From contig NZ_JBIQLE010000010.1 in assembly GCF_044464525.1 (NCBI RefSeq), positions 1 through 64,000 on the forward strand: a stretch of DNA of 64,000 nt, given 5' to 3'. The notes under the pieces were generated by a model, which searched no databases, was not told where the DNA came from, and saw only the letters and a list, made by a program, of their open reading frames with translations. A program made the translations under genes and the position numbers. The stretch's first letter is position 1, and each line of letters opens with the position of its first letter. Below are positions 54,106 through 62,242 of the stretch, in pieces. Origin of the DNA: Pusillimonas sp044464525 (GTDB lineage: Bacteria; Pseudomonadota; Gammaproteobacteria; Burkholderiales; Burkholderiaceae_B).

Positions 54106-55095
54106 ATGAATCCATCCTTACGTCAGTTGCGCGCCTTCGTTCTGGTCGCGCAGTACGGTAGCTTCACGCGAGCGGCAGTTCAGATGCACCTGACGCAGTC
54201 GGCGCTTAGTGTGCTGGTCCGCGAGCTGGAGCGTGATCTGGGTGTGATTTTGTTCGATCGCCACACACGTCGCGTCACCTTGACCGAGGCGGGCACAGAG
54301 CTATTGCCTACGGTTCAGCGAATACTGGGGGACTTACACACGGCATTGACGGAAGTCGGAAAGCTGCGAGAGTTGCGGCGGGGCATGTTGCGTGTAGCGG
54401 CTCCGCCTCTTATGGCCTATGTGCTGCTGCCAAAAATACTAGCTCAATATCGCCAGCGTCATCCGGGTATCGACATCAAGGTGGTCGATACTGTGCCCGA
54501 GGCTCTGCTCGACGTTGTCAAGCGTGGCGACGTGGATATTGCCGTGGGGCCAGACGATGGGGGCGAGCACGCCAGCGTAATCCGGCAGCCACTGTTTCGC
54601 GATCGCCATTGGTTGGTTTGTCCACCTGACCACAAGCTGGTGCATCGCGGTTGCGTGACGTGGAAGGATTTGCGGGACATACCTTTTATCTCGCCCACGC
54701 ATGACTTCTTGAGGCGCCTATTGCCGCAGTTGGACCTCGCTGGGCGTCAAGTGCTCGAGCAGTGTCAAATGGAGGTCTCATATATGACGACCGCCATAGG
54801 CATGGTTGCTGCGGGATTGGGCTTAACCGCATGCCCCACCTATGCAGCTGACTGGGTGGCCGCGAGCGGATTGCGTATGGTGCCAATTGAAGCGCCTGTG
54901 TTTTACCGAGAAGTGTGTCTGTACTCGATAAATGGGCGCTCCGCCTCTAGCGCCACCAGTGCATTCGTGGACCTGCTGCGTGGTCACGTGCGGCGTATGG
55001 GGGGCTACACGCGAACTTCCGTCAATCGTTTGTCTGCGATTGTGCCCGCAGATACTGAACCGGTGGGTGCTTTCGCATATAAAAAAGGGATGTAG
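54106..55095 (+). CDS. LysR-family transcriptional regulator (cluster 4)
   Basis: 329 residues. N-terminal winged HTH (PSLRQLRAFVLVAQYGSFTRAAVQMHLTQSALSVLVRELERDLGVILFDR) is canonical. A periplasmic-binding-protein-like effector domain follows from about 90, with segments LRVAAPPLMAYVLLPKILAQYRQRHPGIDIKV and GDVDIAVGP. It is divergent from the VOC-hydrolase-MBL operon and upstream of the flavin reductase, so it probably governs both arms of cluster 4 through the dyad at 54034. Confidence 0.93.
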   Translation: MNPSLRQLRAFVLVAQYGSFTRAAVQMHLTQSALSVLVRELERDLGVILFDRHTRRVTLTEAGTELLPTVQRILGDLHTALTEVGKLRELRRGMLRVAAPPLMAYVLLPKILAQYRQRHPGIDIKVVDTVPEALLDVVKRGDVDIAVGPDDGGEHASVIRQPLFRDRHWLVCPPDHKLVHRGCVTWKDLRDIPFISPTHDFLRRLLPQLDLAGRQVLEQCQMEVSYMTTAIGMVAAGLGLTACPTYAADWVAASGLRMVPIEAPVFYREVCLYSINGRSASSATSAFVDLLRGHVRRMGGYTRTSVNRLSAIVPADTEPVGAFAYKKGM

Positions 55096-55115
55096 GCTGG
55101 CTGCTTCTGCCAGCC
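55095..55115 (+). terminator. Hairpin between LysR and flavin reductase genes
   Basis: Stem GGCTGGC (55095-55101) and GCCAGCC (55109-55115) with a seven-base loop, right after the LysR stop codon. No T-run; it could be a weak terminator or a structure in the flavin reductase leader. Confidence 0.4.
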
Positions 55116-55138
55116 GCCTCTGTCCTTCGGGAGTTGTT

Positions 55139-55633
55139 ATGTTATGTGATTACAACGCTACACAAGTTTATCGGCGTTTATTTGGACGTTACCCCACGGG
55201 GGTGGCGGTATGCCTGGCTGGCCAAGCGTCGGAGCCTGTCGGCATGACGGTCAACTCGCTAAGTTCCGTCAGCCTTGAGCCTTTGCTGCTGTCATTTTGT
55301 GCGGCTCGTGGTAGCCGGACCGCGCAGGCAATCAATAACGCGGGATGCTTCAGCGTGAATCTGCTAACACATCGGCAAGAGGATATCTCGCGCCATTTTG
55401 CGGGCAAACCTTCGTCGGGCGCGTTGGACCAATTGCTTTGGGAAGAAGGTTATTGGCGAGTGCGTGAGGCTAATGCGTCTTTTTTGTGTGAGTTGGCTCA
55501 TAGCATGCCGCTGGGTGACCACGATTTACTGGTAGGGCGTGTTATAGGCATGTCGGGTCCGTCAGCGGTGAATCCGCCCCTGATGTACTTTCAGGGTGGC
55601 TATGCAACTCAGCCCGCTGAGCTCCAGCCCTAG
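55139..55633 (+). CDS. Flavin reductase (HpaC-like) of a two-component monooxygenase
   Basis: 164 residues with the FMN-binding split-barrel fold of flavin reductases such as HpaC, HsaB and RutF. Marks are YRRLFGRYPTGVAVC, PVGMTVNSLSSVSLEPLLLSFC (flavin-binding), SFSVNLL-like CFSVNLLTHRQEDISRHFAG and the late GDHDLLVGRVI motif. It should supply reduced flavin to the acyl-CoA-dehydrogenase-fold monooxygenase at 56497. I start it at the ATG at 55139, preceded by GGGAG, instead of the longer frame that runs into the LysR gene. A Crp/Fnr gene on the other strand separates the two partners. Confidence 0.88.
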   Translation: MLCDYNATQVYRRLFGRYPTGVAVCLAGQASEPVGMTVNSLSSVSLEPLLLSFCAARGSRTAQAINNAGCFSVNLLTHRQEDISRHFAGKPSSGALDQLLWEEGYWRVREANASFLCELAHSMPLGDHDLLVGRVIGMSGPSAVNPPLMYFQGGYATQPAELQP

Positions 55634-55704
55634 GTTCCCGAGGATGCAATGGCTTAGCTGTACTCCACGCGATGCCATGCAATCGACTTCAAGTACTTGA
55701 CGAC

Positions 55705-56364
55705 TTAATAGGCCCTGGCTTTGCTGGTAAGTACTAGCTTCCCAGCGCACTCCCGAATGTGCCCTGTGCGCTTCAGACGCTGCAGCGTGCGCGTTACCGT
55801 GACACGGGTGGTGGCTGTCATCGCAGCAATTTGTTCATGGGTGAGATGAATGTCAACTAGCAGCCCCTCAGGATGAGGCTGGCCGAGTTGCTGTGCCAGG
55901 CGCTCGAACAGCTCTAGGATTCGGTCTTCAGGCTTGCGTGAAGCCAAGCGTATGAAGCGGCTCATCATGATGGCCAGCTTCTGGCTGCTGATCTCGAATA
56001 AAGCGGCGCCGAAAGCGGGATGGTCACGAAATACCGCCGTCATGTCGGGCAAGGTGAATTCGATAGTCTGAGTGTCGCACAGCGCGAGCGCGCGCGAGAA
56101 TTTTTGTGTGGTTGGAAAAGCTGAACCCTCGCCCAGGACAGTGTTCGGGCCCATGAGCTCGAGGATCAGTTCCAGCCCATCGGCGGTGATCATGGACACC
56201 TGAACCATACCGGAGCGTATGAGATGAAAGCCGAGCGTATGGCTTCCCTGTTCGTACAAGACCTGCCCGGCGCGGTAACGACGTTCCCGGCCCAGGTGAG
56301 CGTGTTCCATGAGCAGGGTGATTTGCTCTGTAGGCAGGCGCCAAGTGCCGTGCTCAGTTGCCAT
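55705..56364 (-). CDS. Crp/Fnr-family transcriptional regulator
   Basis: 219 residues if started at the ATG at 56364. An N-terminal cyclic-nucleotide-binding-like beta-barrel (RYRAGQVLYEQGSHTLGFHLIRSGMVQVS) is followed by the dimer helix and a C-terminal winged HTH (DIHLTHEQIAAMTATTRVTVTRTLQRLKRTGHI). No N-terminal cysteine cluster for an iron-sulfur centre is visible, so it is not a typical Fnr; the ligand is unknown. ATGs at 56433 and 56460 are also possible, but 56364 leaves room for a promoter and for the palindrome at 56411. Divergent from the monooxygenase gene. Confidence 0.85.
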   Translation of the reverse strand: MATEHGTWRLPTEQITLLMEHAHLGRERRYRAGQVLYEQGSHTLGFHLIRSGMVQVSMITADGLELILELMGPNTVLGEGSAFPTTQKFSRALALCDTQTIEFTLPDMTAVFRDHPAFGAALFEISSQKLAIMMSRFIRLASRKPEDRILELFERLAQQLGQPHPEGLLVDIHLTHEQIAAMTATTRVTVTRTLQRLKRTGHIRECAGKLVLTSKARAY

Positions 56365-56496
56365 AGCATCGATTGGAAGGGACCGGTGAAAGGGAATATT
56401 TGTTGGTATCTCGGTATACCGATGACCATGCATGTTGCCACATATAGTATCCCCATTCATCGATTTCAGCGTCAAGCAAGTGTAAGGTCACTTTAT
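56365..56496. promoter_or_regulatory. Crp/monooxygenase divergent promoter with 12-base palindrome
   Basis: TCGGTATACCGA at 56411-56422 is a perfect palindrome about 50 bases upstream of the chosen Crp/Fnr start and 74 bases upstream of the monooxygenase start. It is a good operator candidate for the Crp/Fnr protein. If the regulator began at 56460 the site would lie inside its coding region. AAGG before 56497 is the monooxygenase ribosome-binding site. Confidence 0.5.
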
Positions 56497-57708
56497 ATGG
56501 ATGTCATCATGAGCCGGGTGCGGGAAGGCAGTGAAAACCCAACACTTAAGGCAGTAAGCGCGATCGTTCCGTGGTTGCGCGAGCAGGCGGGCCGCATCGA
56601 GTCCGAACGTCGAATTCCATCCGACGTACTCGAGCGGCTGACCGAAACAGGGCTGTTTCGTGTCGCTATTCCCAAGCAGCATGGCGGGCTGGGTCTGCCG
56701 TTGGATCACATATGGGAAGCGGTGCTGGCGGTGGGTGAAGGCTGCTCTTCTTGCGGCTGGATCTCCGGCCTGGGCAGTGCCAACCTTCTCATGCTCGGGA
56801 AATTCAGCCATGAGGCGCAGGCTGAGGTTTTCGGCGGTGCGCAGCCGGTGATCGTACCGGTGTTGACAGGCGGTGTTGGGCGAGACGTAAAGGTCGAGCT
56901 TCGCGACGGAGGGCTGCAGCTGTCTGGTCATTGGCGGTATGCGTCGGGCATAGACGTCGCCAGCTGGGTGGCACTGCTGGTAGATGTTCCGCAGGTCTGC
57001 GGTTCGCAAGTGACGCCGCATGTCGTGCTGGTGCCTCGCAGCGAGTTCGGGGTCGACCACGACAGCTGGCAGGTGCTGGGCATGCGCGGTACGGGCAGTA
57101 AAGACGTGTGGCTCGATGGAACGTTCGTGCCCGAGCATCGCTGGATGCCGTGGGAGGTGATACAGCAGGGCGGCCGGCACGAAGACTCTCGCAATGGCGC
57201 GGCGATCTATGCCAGCCCGGTTAATCAACTTTTCATGTTGTCGGGTCTTGCGGCAATTCTGGGTGTGGCTAGTGGTGTGGCGCATGAATTCCGTCGCTTG
57301 GTCGGAAACCGGGTGCGGGCCGCCACGCGTACAAGGCAGATCGACGAACCGGTGTCCCAGATAGATCTGGCTACAGGTACCGCCACTATCCAACTGCTGT
57401 GCGACAGCCTGTTGCTGGAGTCACGCCGCATGGAGCAAGCCTTGGCTCAAGGTGCTGGGCTCGATACTGCGGATCGCGCGGCAATGCGCATGCGCATGGT
57501 GCTGGCATTGCGGATGGCCGTCGGAAGTGCGCAACGTATGTTCACGGCATGCGGCGGTTCGCTGCTGCCGCAGGGCGCAACCATGGAGCGGCTGTTCCGT
57601 GATCTACATGCCATGAGCACACATTTTCTGTTTCAACCCGAACCAATAGGTGAACTGTACGGCAAGCTCCTACTGGGAATCGAATTGCCCCAGGGTACCC
57701 GCATATGA
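56497..57708 (+). CDS. Flavin-dependent monooxygenase, acyl-CoA dehydrogenase fold (group D)
   Basis: 403 residues from the ATG at 56497. It has the acyl-CoA dehydrogenase fold as used by two-component oxygenases (HsaA, the C2 oxygenase of 4-hydroxyphenylacetate hydroxylase, SfnC/DszC types). Visible segments are GLFRVAIPKQHGGLGLPLDHIWEAVLAVGEGCSSCGWI, LSGHWRYASGIDVASW, LGMRGTGSKDVWLDGTFVPEHR and the C-terminal MFTACGGSLLPQGATMERLFRDLHAM. It uses reduced flavin from the reductase encoded at 55139 to hydroxylate or desulfurise a substrate, probably an aromatic. The longer open frame starting at 56224 runs into the Crp gene and is not used. Confidence 0.88.
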   Translation: MDVIMSRVREGSENPTLKAVSAIVPWLREQAGRIESERRIPSDVLERLTETGLFRVAIPKQHGGLGLPLDHIWEAVLAVGEGCSSCGWISGLGSANLLMLGKFSHEAQAEVFGGAQPVIVPVLTGGVGRDVKVELRDGGLQLSGHWRYASGIDVASWVALLVDVPQVCGSQVTPHVVLVPRSEFGVDHDSWQVLGMRGTGSKDVWLDGTFVPEHRWMPWEVIQQGGRHEDSRNGAAIYASPVNQLFMLSGLAAILGVASGVAHEFRRLVGNRVRAATRTRQIDEPVSQIDLATGTATIQLLCDSLLLESRRMEQALAQGAGLDTADRAAMRMRMVLALRMAVGSAQRMFTACGGSLLPQGATMERLFRDLHAMSTHFLFQPEPIGELYGKLLLGIELPQGTRI

Positions 57709-57736
57709 CATGTACTTGAACTGGATGAGGTAACGG

Positions 57737-58156
57737 ATGAAGCAAGCATACAACCCCACGGATCCGCAATTTCTGACTTCCGATGGCAAACAAACCATTT
57801 TCGAATGCTTCGGCTATTCGGCCGCTGTGCGCGGTGGTGATTACATATACATATCTGGCCAAATCGGTCTGGCGCCGGATGGCAGCATTCCCGAGGATGT
57901 AGAGGTTCAGATACGCTGCGCGTTTGAGCGTTTGGGGCTTGTGCTTGCCGGGGCTGGTGTCGGCTTTGACGATCTGATCGAGCTGGTGTCCTACCACGTC
58001 GGGCTCGCCGATCAGCTCGCGCAGTTCACGCAAATCAAGCGCGAATACGTGTCCGAGGAGCCCGCTCCTGCCTGGACCATTCTCGAGGTAGCGGGCCTGG
58101 CGAGGCCAGGGCTTGTCGTAGAGATCAAGGCGGTGGCCTATGCGCCACGCAACTAA
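57737..58156 (+). CDS. RidA family protein
   Basis: 139 residues of the RidA/YjgF/YER057c family. RidA deaminates reactive enamine/imine intermediates; other subfamilies take part in catabolic pathways. Seen are YIYISGQIGLAPDGSIPEDVEVQIRCAFERLGLVLAGAGVGFDDLIELVSYHV and the C-terminal TILEVAGLARPGLVVEIKAVA. The arginine binding the carboxylate in canonical RidA (normally xxSRxxV) appears as GLARPGLVVEI. Located between monooxygenase and TRAP genes in one orientation, it likely acts in the same pathway, for example on an aminomuconate-type product. Confidence 0.88.
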   Translation: MKQAYNPTDPQFLTSDGKQTIFECFGYSAAVRGGDYIYISGQIGLAPDGSIPEDVEVQIRCAFERLGLVLAGAGVGFDDLIELVSYHVGLADQLAQFTQIKREYVSEEPAPAWTILEVAGLARPGLVVEIKAVAYAPRN

Positions 58157-58173
58157 GTAACCAAGCATGTAGC

Positions 58174-58197
58174 CGTTCGACAATACGTTCGACAATA
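58174..58197 (+). repeat. Perfect tandem 12-base repeat before dctP-1
   Basis: CGTTCGACAATA is present twice in direct succession (58174-58185, 58186-58197), ending one base before the GGAGGAAG ribosome-binding site of the first TRAP binding-protein gene. A comparable tandem repeat sits before the second gene (59278-59321). Confidence 0.9.
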
Positions 58198-58212
58198 TGG
58201 AGGAAGACAACC

Positions 58213-59244
58213 ATGTATAAGATCACCAAGTGGCTGGGTATGGCCAGTCTGGCAATGGGACTGTCGGCGGGCGCGCCGGCCATAGGCGGAGAGGTGACGG
58301 AGCTAACCGTATCGTCCTGGCTGCCGCCCGGCTACTTCTTTGTCACCAAGGCGCTCCGCCCTTGGGCGGAAAGTGTCGAGCAAGAGACTCAAGGCCGTGT
58401 AAAAATCACCATCCTTCCCGCAGCGCTGGGCCGCCCTGCTGCCGCATTCGATGTGGTGCGTCAGGGCCAAGCGGATATTTCCTATGGTGTGCATGGTTAC
58501 CAGCCCGGCCGCTTCGAGCTATCTAAGGCGGTGGAGCTTCCGTTCACTGGTAACTCTGGCGAGGCGATATCTGCCGCATACTGGCGTATTTTCAAAAAGT
58601 ACTTCGAGCAGGCTGGCGAGCACCGCGGCGTACAGGTGCTGAGCGTATACACCCACACGCCTGGTCACATCTTTCATACGTCCCGGCCCATGACCACAAT
58701 AGAAGATCTTCAAGGGCAGAAAATGAGGGTCAGTGGTGGAATTGTCAACGAGGTGGCACAGGCGCTCGGCTTCAGCCCGTTGCTGCAGCCAGCTTCAGAG
58801 GTCTATCAAATTCTATCTAATCGGGTAGCCGATGGCGTGCTGTTTACCAACGACTCCATCGAAGGTTTCAAGCTGTCCAGCGTAATCAAGTACTCCACAC
58901 AGATACCGGGTGGGCTGTACAACACTTCGTTTTTCTTCATCATGAACCAAGATAAGTTCCAAAGTCTGTCTAAGGAGGACCAGGACATTGTCATGCGCTT
59001 GTCGGGAGAAGAGTTCGCGCGCATGGCGGGCCGCTCTTACGACGATGTCGCCAAGACTGCATTTGACTACATGAAGACGCACGGCATCGAAGTACAAACC
59101 GCTTCCGACACCCTATTGAGTGCCATCCGTGAGCGCTCCGAGCCAGTGGAGGCCGGTTGGATGGAGCAAGCACAGAAGCGTGGCGTCGATGGCAAGCAGG
59201 CATTGCACGAGTTACGCACGCTTGCTGCAGAACTGGCTCAATAG
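58213..59244 (+). CDS. dctP: TRAP transporter substrate-binding protein 1 (DctP)
   Basis: 343-residue periplasmic receptor of a TRAP transporter, with a Sec signal peptide (cleavage near residue 26). DctP-family features include ELTVSSWLPPGYFF, WAESVEQETQGRVKI, the signature around GQKMRVSGGIVNEVAQALGFSP with the ligand-anion arginine, and NRVADGVLFTNDSIEGFKL. TRAP receptors bind organic acids, often aromatic or keto acids. A second copy, about 80% identical by eye, follows directly. GGAGGAAG ribosome-binding site. Confidence 0.93.
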   Translation: MYKITKWLGMASLAMGLSAGAPAIGGEVTELTVSSWLPPGYFFVTKALRPWAESVEQETQGRVKITILPAALGRPAAAFDVVRQGQADISYGVHGYQPGRFELSKAVELPFTGNSGEAISAAYWRIFKKYFEQAGEHRGVQVLSVYTHTPGHIFHTSRPMTTIEDLQGQKMRVSGGIVNEVAQALGFSPLLQPASEVYQILSNRVADGVLFTNDSIEGFKLSSVIKYSTQIPGGLYNTSFFFIMNQDKFQSLSKEDQDIVMRLSGEEFARMAGRSYDDVAKTAFDYMKTHGIEVQTASDTLLSAIRERSEPVEAGWMEQAQKRGVDGKQALHELRTLAAELAQ

Positions 59245-59277
59245 AAAAAGTAAGCGAACCGTTCGGCGGACTAGAAC

Positions 59278-59321
59278 AAAAGTCACAGGACGCAATTATA
59301 AAAGTCACAGGGCGCAATTAT
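59278..59321 (+). repeat. Tandem 22-base repeat overlapping the dctP-2 start codon
   Basis: Two adjoining 22-base copies (59278-59299 and 59300-59321) differing at one base. The second copy contains the first two bases of the ATG at 59320. In the first copy the equivalent position reads ATA, so no start is made. The only Shine-Dalgarno-like word is CAGG within the repeat, so translation of dctP-2 may be weak or specially controlled. Confidence 0.88.
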
Positions 59322-60372
59322 GTTCACAATAAAAAAATGGTTGAGTTTGGCCACGCTGGCTATAGGCGGTGCATTGGGCCCAAACGCGCCGGTTCTAGCC
59401 ACCACCGAGTTGACGGTATCCTCATGGCTCCCGCCCGGCTACTTCTTCATGTCCAGGGTGCTCCGACCATGGGCCGAAAGCGTCGAAAGAGAAACCGAGG
59501 GGCGCGTCAAGGTCGTTATTTTGCCTGCAGCCTTGGGACGCCCCGCGGCCGCGTTCGACGTTGTGCGACAGGGCCAAGCTGACATTTCCTACGGCGTGCA
59601 TGGCTACCAGCCAGGGCGCTTTGAACTCTCTAAGGCGGTGGAACTGCCATTCACTGGCAACCATGGCGAGGCAGTGGCGGCTGCGTACTGGCGCATCTAC
59701 AAAAAGTACTTTGAGCAGGCTGGCGAGCATCGCGGGGTGCAAGTACTAAGCGTATACACTCATACGCCTGGCCATATCTTTCATACCATGCGTCCTATGA
59801 CGACGATGGAAGACCTGCAAGGGCAGAAGATGAGAGTAAGTGGCGGTATCGTCAACGAAGTAGCGCAGGCACTTGGCTTCAGCCCGCTGATGCAACCGGC
59901 TTCGGAGGTATATCAGGTTCTTGCCAATCGGGTGGCCGACGGTGTGCTGTTTACCAATGATTCCATCGAAGGGTTCAAGCTATCGAGTGTGATCGCGCAT
60001 TCCACGCAAATACCCGGTGGACTGTACAACACTTCGTTTTTCTTCATTATGAATGAAGAAAAATTTCGCGGTCTGACCAAAGAAGATCAGGACACCATAA
60101 TGCGTCTGTCAGGTGAGAATTACGCGCGTATGGCGGGGCGCTCGTTCGACGAGATGGCAGCCAATGCCTTCGAGCATATGGAGGGGCATAACATCGAGGT
60201 GCAGACTGCCAGTGATGGCTTGTTGGACGCTATACGCGAGCGCACGTCGCCGGTTGAGGCAAGCTGGGTCGAACAGGCTGAAAAACGAGGCGTCGATGGC
60301 AGGAAGGCACTTGACGAGCTGCGCAGTATAGCAATGGAGATCTCGGCTGAAATTGAGAGCCGCAAGCCATGA
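59320..60372 (+). CDS. dctP: TRAP transporter substrate-binding protein 2 (DctP paralogue)
   Basis: 350 residues, a close tandem paralogue of the preceding DctP (about 80% identity by eye over the mature part, nearly identical in the ligand region GVLFTNDSIEGFKLSS). Signal peptide and C-terminal 40 residues are the most different. The gene overlaps dctQ by four bases (ATGA). Either both receptors feed one DctQM pair with slightly different ligands, or one is a dosage copy. The weak ribosome-binding site and tandem repeat at its start are unusual. Confidence 0.93.
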   Translation: MFTIKKWLSLATLAIGGALGPNAPVLATTELTVSSWLPPGYFFMSRVLRPWAESVERETEGRVKVVILPAALGRPAAAFDVVRQGQADISYGVHGYQPGRFELSKAVELPFTGNHGEAVAAAYWRIYKKYFEQAGEHRGVQVLSVYTHTPGHIFHTMRPMTTMEDLQGQKMRVSGGIVNEVAQALGFSPLMQPASEVYQVLANRVADGVLFTNDSIEGFKLSSVIAHSTQIPGGLYNTSFFFIMNEEKFRGLTKEDQDTIMRLSGENYARMAGRSFDEMAANAFEHMEGHNIEVQTASDGLLDAIRERTSPVEASWVEQAEKRGVDGRKALDELRSIAMEISAEIESRKP

Positions 60373-60929
60373 CAGGCCGTCTTTATTCCTTGCTCGACGG
60401 GCTGATAGATCATGCAGCCCAATGGTTGCGCATGGCAGTAGCTTTAGTGTTGTGCGGCATGATGTTGTTGACCGTCGTCGACGTGTTTGGACGGTATATA
60501 TTTAATCGCCCAGTGTTGGGGTCATTTGAAATTACTGAAGTATTGCTGGCGGGCTTGGTGTTCTGCACGCTGCCACTTGTATCGCTAGCTCGTGAGCACA
60601 TTGCCGTTGATCTTCTTGAGCATCTGTTCAAAGGCTACGCGGCAATCGTGCAAGAGCGCGTGGTGGCCCTGTTGTGCGCAGGTTGCATGGCCTTCTTGGC
60701 ATGGCATCTGGCAGGCAAGGCGCGCGAGGCGATGGAATACGGTGATGTCACGGCGGCCCTGCTCATCCCAATGGGACCATTGGCCTGGCTGATGTGCGCC
60801 ATGAGCGCCCTGGCAGCATTTATCATGTTGATGCAAGCGCTGCGTGGACGGTCGATGTCTCGTGCTCAAACAGCGGTGTCTAGCACCGAGCATGCGTCGG
60901 CTGCAACTTCGGACGACACACTACCATGA
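60369..60929 (+). CDS. dctQ: TRAP transporter small permease (DctQ)
   Basis: 186 residues with four hydrophobic helices, the normal build of the small TRAP membrane subunit. Family marks are MLLTVVDVFGRYIFNRPVLGSFEITEVLLAGLVFCTLPL in the first half and a third/fourth helix pair at about 85-155. A polar tail of about 30 residues follows. It overlaps dctP-2 and dctM by four bases each, so all three are translationally coupled. Confidence 0.93.
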   Translation: MTGRLYSLLDGLIDHAAQWLRMAVALVLCGMMLLTVVDVFGRYIFNRPVLGSFEITEVLLAGLVFCTLPLVSLAREHIAVDLLEHLFKGYAAIVQERVVALLCAGCMAFLAWHLAGKAREAMEYGDVTAALLIPMGPLAWLMCAMSALAAFIMLMQALRGRSMSRAQTAVSSTEHASAATSDDTLP

Positions 60930-62242
60930 CCGCCACTCTGCTTGGATTCGTCGTGTTATTCACGCTGATGGGGCTGCGGGTGCCTATTGCCTTCGCTATG
61001 GGCTTGGTCGGTTTTGCAGGCTTCGGGCTATTGGTGAATTGGGGCGCTGCAGCGGCCATGGTGACCAACACCGCGTATGAAACTGGCTTGACATATAGCT
61101 TGGCGGTCGTGCCACTGTTCATCCTAATGGGCAACCTGATTACCCAGGCAGGGTTGTCGCAACAATTGTATGCGGCCTCGTACGCTTTGCTGGGCCATTA
61201 TCGCGGTGGCTTGGCCATGGCGACTATCCTGGCCTGTGGCGGGTTCAGTGCGATTTGCGGCTCCAGCCTCGCTACCGCCGCCACCATGGCCAAGGTGTCC
61301 ATGCCGTCCATGCGGAAGTACGGATACTCGCCCAGCCTGGCCGGTGGGTCGATCGCGGCCGGAGGCACACTGGGTATTTTAATCCCGCCCAGCGTGATCC
61401 TCATCATCTATGGGCTCATGACTGAACAGGACATCGGTAAGTTGTTTATTGCTGGACTGTTACCGGGCATACTGGCCGTCGTCCTGTATTTGTTCGCCAT
61501 TATGGTGGTGACATTGATAGACCCTAAAGCCGGGCCGCCGGGCCGCCGCCAGACTCTGCGCGAGCGCCTGCGTGCGATTAAAGACGTATGGGCTATCGGA
61601 GCGCTGTTCTTACTTGTCATTGGCGGTATCTACGGCGGCGTCTTCACACCAAACGAAGCGGCTGGCATCGGGGCCGCTGGAGCTCTTGTGATCGCGTTGA
61701 CGCGTAGATCATTGACTTGGCGAATGTTTTTTAACATTCTCACTGACACCGCACGCACCACTGGCATGGTTTTCGCTGTGCTGATCGGCGCCATTGTGTT
61801 TTCCAATATGATCAACATGAGCCAGACTCCCCTGTTGCTGACGGATTGGATTTTGGCACATGGCTTCTCACCGTTGCTCGTCATACTCGTGATTGTCGCG
61901 TCATACCTAGTGCTGGGTTGCGTCATGGAAAGCATGTCCATGATCTTGCTCACCGTGCCAGTGTTCTACCCGATCATCGCAGCATTGGATCTGAGCTTTA
62001 TGATGCCGCCCGAACTGGTGCTTATATGGTTTGGCATTGTGGTGGTCGTGGTAACGGAAATCAGCCTGATCACGCCACCGGTAGGCATGAATGTGTTCAT
62101 CATTCGAGCGGTAATCCCGGACGTTTCCACGGCCACTATCTACCGCGGGGTAACGCCGTTTTGGCTAGTCGATATCGTGCGCCTTGCCCTGCTCGTATTC
62201 GTGCCGTCCATCTCGCTCTGGCTGCCGTCGATGATGAAATAA
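60926..62242 (+). CDS. dctM: TRAP transporter large permease (DctM)
   Basis: 438 residues with about twelve hydrophobic segments, the ion-driven transport subunit of the TRAP system. Typical motifs are GLRVPIAFAMGLVGFAGF, PLFILMGNLITQAGLSQQLY, GGFSAICGSSLATAATMAKVSMPSMRKYGYSPSLAGGSIAAGGTLGILIPPSVILIIYG and, near the end, GIVVVVVTEISLITPPVGMNVFI. Last gene of cluster 4. Confidence 0.95.
   Translation: MTATLLGFVVLFTLMGLRVPIAFAMGLVGFAGFGLLVNWGAAAAMVTNTAYETGLTYSLAVVPLFILMGNLITQAGLSQQLYAASYALLGHYRGGLAMATILACGGFSAICGSSLATAATMAKVSMPSMRKYGYSPSLAGGSIAAGGTLGILIPPSVILIIYGLMTEQDIGKLFIAGLLPGILAVVLYLFAIMVVTLIDPKAGPPGRRQTLRERLRAIKDVWAIGALFLLVIGGIYGGVFTPNEAAGIGAAGALVIALTRRSLTWRMFFNILTDTARTTGMVFAVLIGAIVFSNMINMSQTPLLLTDWILAHGFSPLLVILVIVASYLVLGCVMESMSMILLTVPVFYPIIAALDLSFMMPPELVLIWFGIVVVVVTEISLITPPVGMNVFIIRAVIPDVSTATIYRGVTPFWLVDIVRLALLVFVPSISLWLPSMMK

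Noticed and set aside
54932..55138. Extension of the flavin reductase into the LysR gene
   Set aside because: It overlaps the end of the LysR coding region in another frame; the ATG at 55139 with GGGAG is better.
56224..56496. N-terminal extension of the group D monooxygenase overlapping the Crp/Fnr gene
   Set aside because: The sequence is antisense to the conserved cyclic-nucleotide-binding domain; the ATG at 56497 with AAGG upstream gives the family's normal length.
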